In this document: positions 35,473 through 45,955 of the stretch, one piece after another
Layout of the letters: every line of letters starts with the position of its first letter
Numbering within the stretch: position 1 is the stretch's first letter
NCBI GenBank assembly: GCA_020091685.1
Contig: CM034613.1
Location: 2,198,345-2,262,344, forward strand
DNA length: 64,000 nt
Direction of reading: 5' to 3'
Origin: Lutjanus erythropterus
Taxonomy: Eukaryota; Chordata; Actinopteri; Lutjaniformes; Lutjanidae
Translations under genes and position numbers: made by a program
Notes under the pieces: model-generated
Seen by the model: only the letters and a program-made list of their open reading frames with translations
The model's database searches: none
Told to the model about the DNA's origin: nothing

Positions 35473-35666
35473 GTGAGCAACATAGTAAACAAAGTATGAC
35501 TGTTTATGTGATCTCTGAACAGAGGGACATTTTACTGTAGGCACTGGGATCTGGAATCCATTGTAACTTGGATTTTTTTAAGGTGCTTAATCCTTTGAAG
35601 CTATACTGCGAGATGATGGGGATGACACCCTGTTTCTGAAAAGGAAATGCTCTGCTCTCTTTCTAG
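35473..35666 (+). other. Candidate 3' UTR intron of rbm4A
   Basis: A strong donor CAAG|GTGAGC lies 15 nt after the TAA. TTTCTAG ending at 35666 is a plausible acceptor, and another lies near 35925. The donor is close enough to the stop to avoid the usual >50-55 nt rule for nonsense-mediated decay. rbm4B has a donor in the equivalent place. Confidence 0.45.
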
Positions 35667-37230
35667 GTCTCTTTGTGAATCGCAGGACTTTCCCTTTGCC
35701 GTCGTTTCTTCAAGCTACATGATTCCATCTGTCTGCGTGATGTGATGCAAAGCAATGCATACGAGATGTCGAAATTAAGATCAGAAATTGGAAAACCTGA
35801 GATGCCAGTTGCCAGCAGATTAATCGTACTTTCAGTCACATTCATATAACGTGTTTTCAACAAGGATGATAAGCAAACTGCAGTTTGACACTCATGAAAC
35901 AATAATTTGCTCACTTGCTCTGCAGGTTTTCAGTTCAGATTTTAGCCATGTCTTTTTTTCGTATCTGTGTTTCTTCCTCACATTAAGTGAATTGTTAAAT
36001 TCAGCAAATGTTAATTGTTTTGCTTCTGTTTGTCATGTAGAAGTGTTATCAATATACGAACATTTATCTTCCTTTTTTGAATGGGATGAGGGTTAACCCA
36101 TGCTGTATCAGTTGCTTGTAGTGCAGAAGAGTCTTATCTTGCTCCGAAATCCACATCTGGCATGATCCGAGCCAGTTACATGGACGTGGATAAAGAATGA
36201 TCAAAACTGATCTTTATCATTGGTGTCCAACAATATGCTGCAGAGCTCCAAGAGTCGTCAGATATGCTACAAAAAAACAAAACAAACAAACCTGTTGACT
36301 CTGCCCTCTGCAGCACATGAACAGACTTGATGATTCACATTGAAGAAAATAGAGAAATGAATGTGTATCCATGCAACTGATCAGGGTGAGTGTTCAGTTA
36401 ATATACAGAATCACACTTAAAGTAATAATGTAAGTAATAATCTCAAACATTCCAGCCTCATTTTTTCTAATTTGAATGTGTCTAAAACTATAAAATTGAT
36501 CTTTTTTACATCACTTAATGAGGTGTCTGCTGATCTGAACACAAAGGTCTTGAAATAACGGTGTCATTGAGGACACCAAAACAGGAATGTTGGCTGACAG
36601 GCACTCTGCAACTAAGTAACATCGTGACTGTTTTCTTCCCACTCGCAATGTTGCAGACTTTGCACACAGCTGACAACAGAACATAACCTGTCATGTCTTG
36701 AATTTTATTCTGGGATTAATGCTCCTTGTCTCCATATAACACAGCAGAAGCAGATAAAGAAATGTGAGGCAGGACTCAGGGCTTGAGCTGTATAAGTCAT
36801 GAGGCACTTGTGTTTTGTTGAAGGTGCCTTTGTTTGTTTTGCATATAGGTGGGTTTGAAGTTTGTATTTTTCATACTAGCTGTAAAAGTACCAGCATACA
36901 TTAAAAATCCAAAATGAATGAATTTTTAATAAAGCCAAAATTATTTTGGTGACACGACATTTTTCAGTTTTTTGTGTCAAATTCTATGATTGTGTCTAAT
37001 TTTGGTTGTAGATGCAATAGAATGATTGATTCTTAAAAAAAAGTATTTTTATTTTGTAATGGTGTATTTTGCTTTCGTTCCTAAGGATTATGTTGTTTTT
37101 TCCCCCCTCCAAATGGTGGTGGCTATTATACAACAGAGTTATTAGGGCCACATTGAAGGGAAAAAGTGGAGGAAGAATTTGTTTTGTTTTTATTTTGCAG
37201 TTCCAGAATAAAGTCTGACTGGCAGTATTG
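35667..37230 (+). other. rbm4A 3' UTR region
   Basis: Long AT-rich 3' region with AATAAA at 36928-36933 and again at 37207-37212 (CCAGAATAAAGTC). No gene recognised. Which signal is used cannot be told. Confidence 0.5.
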
Positions 37231-38399
37231 GTGCCAGGCATAAGAAAAAGATAAATCTTTAATTTACTCTTTTGTACTATGAGAAGTGATGGATAAAATA
37301 TGTCATGGTGTAGTTGTTGTTTTTTTTTTTTTAATGTATTTATTTATTTCTTAAACAATCTATATATTGCAACCAAGTAATTTTTGGGAGGAAACTCAGG
37401 TGAGAGACTGAAATCAGAACCAAAATCCACATACTTGATCGCATTGATGCAAAAGTTGTTAAGTATTGCTATTAAACAGTTGTGCTCATTGATTTGGTTT
37501 GGTTTTCAGTAACAGACGTCTTAGATATTATTGTTAGACTACAGTATAAATAGTGTGGTGGAATGACAAGAATTTCTATTTTTATATAATGTCATTATTG
37601 CTCTGCTCTGCAGTCATTTCTAAACATGTCTGTTCTAGATGAGAGGTTGCCAATCTGTGGGTTGGGACATGTCCAAAGAGCCACAAGATAATTATTCAGA
37701 CAAGAAAGAAAACTATTTGACTTTTCTTTCACCTTTGCCAATTTAATGGGACATTCACTCTCAGTTTTTAAATGTGTAACATGATGAAGGGTCACAATCA
37801 GACACTTCTCCATTTAGAGGAGTCAAGCAGAACAGGTTGGAACCACTCGTCTAAATCACCAGTTTCACCAGTGTGCAACGTTACAGATATTGTCTCATGA
37901 AAATGATGCTTCATGTAACAGTTCAGTTCTGGAGTGTAACATGATTGTTGGTTTGCACTAGTCATGTTTTCCAGACTTCTGAAAGTCCAGATCCTGGTCT
38001 GTCTTACTAGTGGCAGCTCTTTGGCTGAGTATTGTTTATGTGTTGACACAGAATACAAGTCAGCCATGATGGAAGGCTATGTTTTTTTGTTTGTTTGTTT
38101 GTTTTTGTTTTTTCCTTAAAACAACTTGCTTTTCAAAGACAGCTCATTTTGGTATAATTGTGACTAAGAATTGTTATTCAATTTACTCAAATGAATTGAA
38201 TTATTTTATATTAAAACCATCAAAAGGTTTTCCATATCTGTGATAGAGCGTGTCCTAACAGTTAACTGCGTTCTGTTTATTTTCCCTCTTTGGTTTCCTT
38301 TTCTGTCCCTCATCGCAACATGGTGGTACTGCAGTTTGCACTGTAGTCTGTAGTACATCCCAGGAAGTGCTAACAGAGTTAGCTTCATGTCTTTGACCT
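37231..38399. other. Spacer between the rbm4 copies
   Basis: AT-rich with T-runs (37320) and a GTTT run near 38084-38105. No gene or intact element recognised. Confidence 0.5.
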
Positions 38400-38499
38400 G
38401 GTGTTCACTAGTCACGAGCTACTACAGTAACGTCAGTCGGTAAAGCGCCTGTCGTCGTTTCGTTCTCCCAGGCTTGAGACGCACACTGCAGTTTAAAAG
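38400..38499 (+). other. rbm4: rbm4B non-coding exon 1 / promoter region (approximate start)
   Basis: GC-richer region with CpGs and a TAACGTCAGT CRE-like half site (38429-38438), ending at the strong donor AAAAG|GTAAGA (38500). Placement mirrors rbm4A exon 1. The start site is not resolved. Confidence 0.5.
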
Positions 38500-39291
38500 G
38501 TAAGAACTAAAACATAATATGAACACAAACAAAAACGCACGTTGCATATTAAAATTAGCCAATGTACTCCAGCTACGCACGTTTCTCAGGCCTATAACAA
38601 ACCAGGTTTCTGTAAAATGTATGATGACGCCTAGCTAGCTACCGCTAATGCAGAGACTAGCCTTTGCTAGGCGTGCTACGTGTTTAGTAATAGCAGTTGA
38701 TTGAATGACTGGAGGAGCATGTTACGCGACTCTTGACGACTGAAACCAAACGCTGAGACCTATAATTGTCAGCTTGCTGGCCCAGTTCTGATAAGTCAGC
38801 TCACTTGGTTAACGTGACTTTGGTTAGCCCTGCAGCTAATGAAGCTGCAGAGCCATGGTGTGCTGCGCGTGCTGTGAATGAAGAAGAAAAACTTGGCGAT
38901 GGACATTAGCGTGTAAAGAAATGAAACTGTTGCTAATTTATCGATTGTAGTCAAATGTAATTAATGTTTATAGCCGCTGTTGTGTTCCTCAGGCGGTATC
39001 GGTTAACATTACATATAAACAATGCATTATCGCCACTGTGTTATGCACGCTCAAATTACCCATCAGCTCACAGCTACATTACGAGAATGCCACTAACAAA
39101 GATGCGTGGGATACAATGATTTGTCAAATAAACCAAATTTTCTGCAAACATTGTATAGTTTTGCCAATTTTACTTGATTTGTTACATTTTGGTATGTAGC
39201 GACAGACATATTGGTATTCAAATATATATTTCCACCCAGCTTGTTTTTTTTTGTTTGTGTTTTGTTTTGTTTTTTGTTTATAGTTATTTAT

Positions 39292-39671
39292 TAGGGATGT
39301 AGAGATGTTAATCGATCTGGATCACTATATGAACTCAATGTTCATCTATTCCATACGCTCGATGCAAAGTGAAGATGTCCATCTATATCGACATCTTTAA
39401 GATATGTCTTTATTTTGAAATATTCCCGAAATATCTGTAACACAAATGTCTGGAAGAACTCAGTTATAAAATGATTGAATCGTGATGTAGGTGCATTTTG
39501 TGAGTTAAATTTAAGTAAATGGATATATATTGTTTGATACTGATCACAGAGCCCTGAATTGAATTGAAGTGAAATTGTATTGTGGCAGACTTTGTGATAT
39601 CAGCAAAGCCTCAGTGTTCAAAGCATCACTGTAATATCATATTGTGATTAAAGTTGTGATTTACACCTCTA
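39292..39671. mobile_element. hAT-like MITE (TAGGGATGTA termini)
   Basis: Left end TAGGGATGTAGAGATG; right end GTGATTTACACCTCTA; inverted, imperfect. Flanking 8-mers TTATTTAT and ATGTTTAT agree at 6 of 8 positions, consistent with an aged hAT duplication. 380 bp, no ORF. Confidence 0.65.
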
Positions 39672-40593
39672 ATGTTTATAGCTATTGAAAACACCAGAGA
39701 GGGCTCACCGTTGCAGTGTTATGTCATTCTGGACATTTAAGTTCATTATTAAACTAAAAAATGTCCTGCTTTCATTACATGTCTTATTCACACTTTAAAG
39801 GGATCATTGAAATAGCTGATATATCAATTTCAGTTTTTTTTTAGTCCTCTGATGTAGTTATTGGCATAGGCCCTACAACTACATTATCAGCCAGGCCCTG
39901 AAAGTATGCACTAGTGTTCCTCCTGTTGTAATGATATATTGCATATCGATATGATATGTTACAACATTATTTGGAGACTGGTGATGATCCTGTCCCACCC
40001 ATGTCTATTTAAGATTTGAGTAACAAGGAATGCAGTCGCAAGAAATGAGCTATGTGTGTTAGTGGGAATAGATTTGTTGATGTTATTGATTGATTGCCCC
40101 ATTTGGAACAGTGAACAGGGTCCTTTTAAAAGTTTCAAGGCAAACAATCAACAGCAGGGTTTCTTGGAAGAATTTTTTCTTTCTGATTTGTACTTATTGA
40201 CAGTATCACACCCAATTTTTGCAAAGTAATCCAGGAGTTTGCAGTTTATAATGAAGGATACAATTAATGTTTAAAGGATTTCTGTGTCTGTTCAATCAAA
40301 AATAACACTTTTAATATCAATAAAAGCTTTGAACCCTCTTTGTTACATTTCCTCCTACATACTGGCCAATACTGGCTTGGCTATATCTTACATTTTATAT
40401 TTTTTGCCACTGGCATATTTTGTGTAATGACTTGGAGTTAGTAAATGTGTCTAAAGGTCAATGTAGCGTCACAAACAGCAGTGGGAGAAATCTCTTTTAG
40501 CCACATAAAATTCTACAGGGGCACCTGTGCAAATAAGAAAACTTGAAACGAGTCAAAATAACATGTTATGAGAAAATATAAAATATGACACTT

Positions 40594-40651
40594 ATAAGCC
40601 ATGTCTTATTGTTATTTTTGGTGTGTAATGCGTCTTATCACCAGACTAGTC
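40594..40651 (+). repeat. Direct repeat arm 1, upstream of the rbm4B RRM exon
   Basis: ATAAGCCATGTCTTATTG...TTTTTGG...AATGC...ACCAGACTAG is shared with 42021-42078 in the same orientation. Confidence 0.75.
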
Positions 40652-41030
40652 TGGAGTCAAGTTGTCCAATTAAACACACTGGGATTTTATGTCTGCTCAG
40701 ATGCAAAGGTTGGTTTTGTTGTACGTCAGAGTTGTGTTGATCAAGTCCATTACTGAATCTCTCATGGCGAATCAGAATTACTCTGGATATTGTCGGTGTT
40801 TAGCGGTTATCCATTGATCATTCATTGTTACTGGAGTTAATCACATCACAGATTATGTTGGGATTATCTCAATTCAAGCTCCAGGAGAACCTTGTTAATG
40901 CATCCAAATCAAGGATAAACAATGGTAATTTGGATTTAGGTTCAATCATCTGGTTGTAATTCAGTCAGTGGAATTACAGAATCAATAATGTTGTTTTCTT
41001 TTCCTCCCTTAGTGACATAGACACTCCGCA

Positions 41031-43002
41031 ATGGTGAAAATATTCATTGGGAACTTGTCGCCAGACACCACATCAGATGAACTTCGCTCTCTTTTCTCTC
41101 AATATGGAAAGATTGCAGAATGCACTATTGTCAAGAACTTTGGCTTTGTGCACATGGATGACAAAGCAGAGGCAGAAGAGGCCATCCGTAACCTCCATCA
41201 TTATGAGCTAAACGGTCAGCCAATGAATGTAGAGTTGAGCCGTGGCAAGTCGAGAGGATCCACCAAGCTACATGTTGGCAACATTGCCTGTACCAACCAG
41301 GAGCTGAGGGCCAAGTTTGAAGAGTTTGGCTCTGTGTTGGAGTGCGACATAGTAAAAAACTACGCTTTTGTTCACATGGAGCGAATGGAGGATGCCATGG
41401 AGGCCATTAATCAGTTAGACAACACAGCTTTTAAAGGTGAAATCTCGGGTGGGGCGTAATGGGAGTTTACCTTATTTTAAAGATGTAGTATCAAGAATAT
41501 TGAATTCTGTTCTTGTGAATTTATAGGTAAGTTATGGATGCACTGCAGGTAAGTAAATGTAGAAAGATGAAGGGATAATGGTAAGCTGAGGAAAGTAAGG
41601 CAGTCCTGAATATTTATTATTTTAAAGCTGGTATCCGTAATATCATGGGTAATAACCATCTGTGTGTGGAATTGTTGTGAAAAACAAACAGGTACCTGTT
41701 TCTGTGCAGTCATGTGTTTTGTGCTGCAAGGTTCCTGTGAACAATCAGCATCATAGGCACACGATGAAATTTTTGTCACATGAACCATCATAGTTATACG
41801 GAAGGTACCATTTGAGCTTAGTCACATACATGAAAAGCATCATTTTAGCTGTCAAACTTTGTTTAGCATCAGCTGATTCAGATAGCAAGCGATCGGGCAA
41901 TCCTCAATGACTTTGCTGTAGTATGAACATCATTTGAGATATCTCTTGCCCCTGCGAGGGAGAAACGTGTGGAAAGTTACGGATTTCAGCTTTAATAACT
42001 ATGTATTTAATGCTCAAATCATAAGCCATGTCTTATTGCAATTTTTGGAGTATAATGCACCTTGTTACCAGACTAGCCAGACAGGAAATGTCAAATATAT
42101 TGTGTAGAATAAATGCAGGCATGAGTCCTTATTGAGTCTTTTCTTTTTAAGGCAAGCTGATGAGCGTGAAGCTTTCGACTAGCCGCCTGCGTACTGCGCC
42201 GGGAATGGGAGACAGATCGGGTTGTTATCGTTGCGGGCAGGAAGGCCACTGGTCCAAAGAATGCCCTCTAGACCAAAATGGCTACCACAGAAACGGCTCA
42301 GAGCCAAAGTCTGATGGATACGATGCCTCGAGATTTGGCGGGCGTGGTCGCAGCAGGGGTTATCATCCGGACTTCAGTGGCGACCCAGATTACGGTGGCA
42401 GCTATGCTCCAGTACATGCTTTTTCCCGGGGTTCTGGTCACAGCAGCAGCATGGCAGGGTACAGAAGGGGCACAGGCTACGAGGGTGCTATGAGATACGG
42501 GCCGCCCCCAGGTTACGGCATAAGCGCTGAACATAGCATGGCTCGGATGTACGGCAGCGAGGCGGCATACAGGAGCACCGGCTCAGTCTATGGCGCGGTA
42601 CCACCGTACCCGATGCGACGGTCGCCTTACGAGGAACGGGATCCGTACGGTGTCGTGGACTACTACGAGAAATACAGGGCCAATTCTTACGGAGGCAGTT
42701 ATTACGAAGAACGTCGCGGTGTCCCCATGCCTGCTCCATCAACATCCTCCTCCACAGCTTTAATGAGGGAGCGTATGCCCCCCTCTAGCCTCGACCCATA
42801 CGAGTGCCCCCTTCCTCCTCCACCAGCCCCAGTCTCCTCATACTATGCACGTGACCGGAGTCCGATTCGGAGAGTCCCTGCCGAGTCAGATGGATACGCA
42901 TATGAGCGTTCGCGCCTTTCTCCGGTGTCCACCCTCCCAAGAAGTTCTACCTATGACCATCCGCGGGATCCCGGCGCTGAGCGGGCACGATATGCATACT
43001 AA
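41031..43002 (+). CDS. rbm4: RNA-binding protein 4 (LARK-like), tandem copy B
   Basis: Coding exons 41031-41436 and 42152-43002 join in frame to 418 codons plus TAA. Domain order matches copy A. RRM1 has VKIFIGNL and NFGFVHM; RRM2 has KLHVGNI and KNYAFVHM. The zinc knuckle [15 protein letters not shown] has C160, C163, H168 and C173. The tail is longer and Gly/Tyr/Ser-rich, ending [20 protein letters not shown] and RARYAY. RRM2 is two residues shorter than copy A after beta-1 ([13 protein letters not shown]). The intron sits at the same codon and phase in both copies, so they are tandem duplicates that have clearly diverged. The zinc knuckle and the [12 protein letters not shown] end are conserved, arguing that both are functional. 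Confidence 0.94.
42021..42078 (+). repeat. Direct repeat arm 2, downstream of the rbm4B RRM exon
   Basis: Partner of 40594-40651. Lies in intron 2, about 70 bp before the zinc-knuckle exon. Flanks outside the shared block are unrelated. Confidence 0.75.
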
Positions 43003-43042
43003 CCCTTGTTCCATGCAGTCAGGAGAACCTGTCGGACATTAG

Positions 43043-44320
43043 GTGGGTAGGATAGCCTAAGTGCCATTGGAATCACTGAAAATTAAAAAAAAAACAGTTT
43101 ATCTCTTTGGTAATATGAGAGCCAACAGTCAGCCCTCTGTGTGTGTGAGGCGTGTGGGTAGTAACAGTAAATCTTGCCAATCATAAAAGCCAATTAGTTG
43201 ATTTCAATGTGAATTGTTGAAGGCATTGACATGCTGTGATCTCATTCCAGGTTATACTTCAAAATGCAGTACAAGTAATACTCAGTTGACCACCTGTCAT
43301 TGTCCCATTTACATGTTGTTGTATTGGTGCAGTTTTGAGTTGATTTAGCCTAAGTGTGGAAGTGCAGATACAGGGTTTTATCTATAACCTGGTTGACAGT
43401 TATTCAGATTTTTGCCCCACTGAAAGTAGCTATATGTTCATACACTATTTAGACCCTTTTATTAGAAACCAGTTAAAATAGTGCATGGTGCATGTTTTAA
43501 AGGTGAGTCTTAGGGTTACGTTCATTCTGCTTGTTTCTTTTCAACTGCATCTAATGTGTTTCTATGTGCATTTTAGTGCAAGTGTTTGTGTAAGTTCACA
43601 TTGTTACTGCATATATGTGAAGCGATGGCAGGACAGATTTGAGTACTGTGTGCTTCATCACCTACATTATTTAACCTGTGGACTCGTCACACCTGTACCT
43701 AATATGGATCTGCAGTGTAAAAAAACAGTTACACTTTTGTATTAGGGTATTTCAAGCCTTTTGTGAAACTGATCTAAAGAACTTTCTATCAAGGTGTATT
43801 GTGCTACTTCCTTTTTCTTTTTTAATCAGGCACGTTACTTACACTTAATTGATTTTCATAGCTGTGATAAATATGAAGCTTCACATCTTGAACTTATGTT
43901 GTAGTGTCATGATGAAATTGACCTCAATTGTCTATGCTTTCTGTCTTTATTTTTACCTATTAGTTTCAAATTAAAATCTTTGTTTAAATACTTAAGACTG
44001 TGACCTGTGTGTTTGTTGTGCTCTCCTGGTATACTGTCAAATAGATTTCACCTCAGAGTAAAAGAAATATTCAAGGTTGACCACAATGGTGAAAATGACA
44101 TATGGAAAATCACTCCATTTGCTAAATGTGTTGCAGATGTTAGTTCTGGACCATATGAGCTTTAGGAAGACATAATTACAAGATAAAAAACGGTGATACA
44201 TGCGGTGCAGCAGGTTAGCATGCAGAAGAAATAACATTAGCATGTACATATTTTACTCATGGGGTCAAACACTTAAAATTAACTTTGTAAGGATTTATTT
44301 GTATGAAATAAATGTAATTT
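43043..44320 (+). other. rbm4B 3' UTR region with candidate post-stop splice donor
   Basis: ATTAG|GTGGGT at 43043 is a donor-like site 40 nt after the stop. Poly(A) signals are ATTAAA at 43970-43975 and AATAAA at 44307-44312. The acceptor for a 3' UTR intron is not identified with confidence. No other gene seen. Confidence 0.45.
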
Positions 44321-45650
44321 ATGAAATGTTTTGATTTGCTCTATTTTTTTAAAATTTCTAAACTTGCTCTGTGCCAGAAAACACAAGAAATCACAACTTC
44401 AAACAATTTAAAAATATGTTAGAAAAATGTATGTTTGAATCCTTCAAAATTCAAAACAAACTGCCTCAAAAACAAATGAAAATGTTGCCCCTACAAAGTT
44501 GTGTCCCAGATTTCCATCAGCTCTGTCAGGTTTTTACAAAAACATGATTTAATCAGGCATAGAAATAATTAGCTATACTATAAGCTCCCCTGTCTCACTT
44601 CCTGGTTTAAAAAAGGTGGGAATACTGCTCAAGCACTGGTGAACTTTATATTTTTTGACAGATTCATCAAATAATATTGCTATCAGATGTATCTCAACCA
44701 TAACATGTCAACTCTGTAGCCCTTCTAAATCAAAGCTACATAAGTATTATGGTTTAAAAGTATTTTGATTAGCATTAAGAGAAAATAAAATTGGTGCTCA
44801 CTAAGACTATGCTGTAAAATGAAAAATGTAATGTTTTGTCAACTTTAAGACGTCAGCTCCATCAGATTTTCCATCTGACAGAGTTGACGTCTACATTAAT
44901 TAAAAAACAATCACAGGGAAGTTGGCTGATTGAAAAGTTTGATCGTGTATGATCTTTTAAAGTATATTTACCCAGCCTAATTGAAGAATAAAAATGAAAA
45001 TGCCGCTTAAAATACAGTTTTGCCCCAATTCTGGGTGTGAGCAGTAACGTAGAAGCCGAGATGTTTCGTCAGTGATGCTGCTGATGCATTGGACACAAGT
45101 TTATTTTTTGTCCTTCGTTATTGCAACTTCAAAGGAAAGTACAATTTAAAACTGAGCAAATACAATTAAGATGGAGAATTAACAAATTGAAAAATCATAG
45201 AAAGTAAGAAAACCAAATTAAATACAATTGACCTCTATTTAGTGAGAAATAGGGCTTTCCTAGATCTAATCAGTTTCAGTGAATAAATAAAGACAACTGA
45301 GAAATGTAGTGATTTTTTTCCTTTAGTAAAGATTATGTAGAAAGCATTTGGCAAATATTATAAAGTCCTAATAAAAAATACAATTTTCTGTCCTCCATTA
45401 TTTCACCAAATCTAATATTCCTATAAATTAGGGGTGGCAAAATCAATTAAATCAATGCCACAGGATGCAAGTTGCAATTACTTGAAACTGCTGCTTGATA
45501 AGCAGTATTGAATGTTTTTATGTGTAGTGGTGGCCTAAAGTGAATCTACAAAGGCAGTCTATATGAAAGAATATTTGCATGCGAGTTCGTGTATGATTTA
45601 CAGTTAATGTTGAATGTCATAAAATGTTTTTACTGGATTGGGCTTGTTAG
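44321..45650. other. rbm4B-sf1 spacer
   Basis: AT-rich, no gene recognised. Contains a 43-bp hairpin at 44849-44891. Confidence 0.5.
44849..44891. repeat. Strong imperfect hairpin, 19-bp arms
   Basis: The left arm starts GACGTCAGCTCCATCAGAT. The right arm's reverse complement is GACGTCAACTCTGTCAGAT; 16 of 19 positions pair around a 5-nt loop. A related phrase, CCATCAGCTCTGTCAGG, occurs near 44515, suggesting a decayed repeat. Confidence 0.75.
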
Positions 45651-45689
45651 AGATGGGTAGAAATATATAATAAGATTGATAGTGTATGA

Positions 45690-45955
45690 GCCAATCAGAT
45701 AGCTGAATGAGGATCAATGGAACACGGCCTATTGGGAGGAGCTTGGTTTGACCAATAGGAATGCTTTATACTAGAGCGACTCATCCCACGTCTATGGAAT
45801 CATCCTTTGTGGTTTTCTGCTAGGCGCCATTTTGATTAAAGTAATGTGAGGGAGGCTGTAGGCGATACTTTGTTAGATATTTTCTCATTTTAAACAAATT
45901 TCTATCTGAATTGACTGACCTTATTTAGAGACTAAGACATTCGAGTCCACCGAAA
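45690..45955 (+). promoter_or_regulatory. sf1: sf1 promoter and 5' UTR region
   Basis: Immediately upstream of the sf1 ATG, with AGCCAATCAG (CCAAT-type, about 45690), GACCAATAGG (about 45749) and GCGCCATTTTGAT at 45825, a YY1-like site common in housekeeping 5' UTRs. No convincing TATA box. The start site is inferred to lie between about 45780 and 45860. Confidence 0.45.

Larger units (their letters stand above)
38500..41012. other. rbm4B intron 1
   Basis: The acceptor CCCTTAG ends at 41012. The intron holds a MITE at 39292-39671 and one arm of a 58-bp direct repeat at 40594-40651. No exon recognised. Confidence 0.6.
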
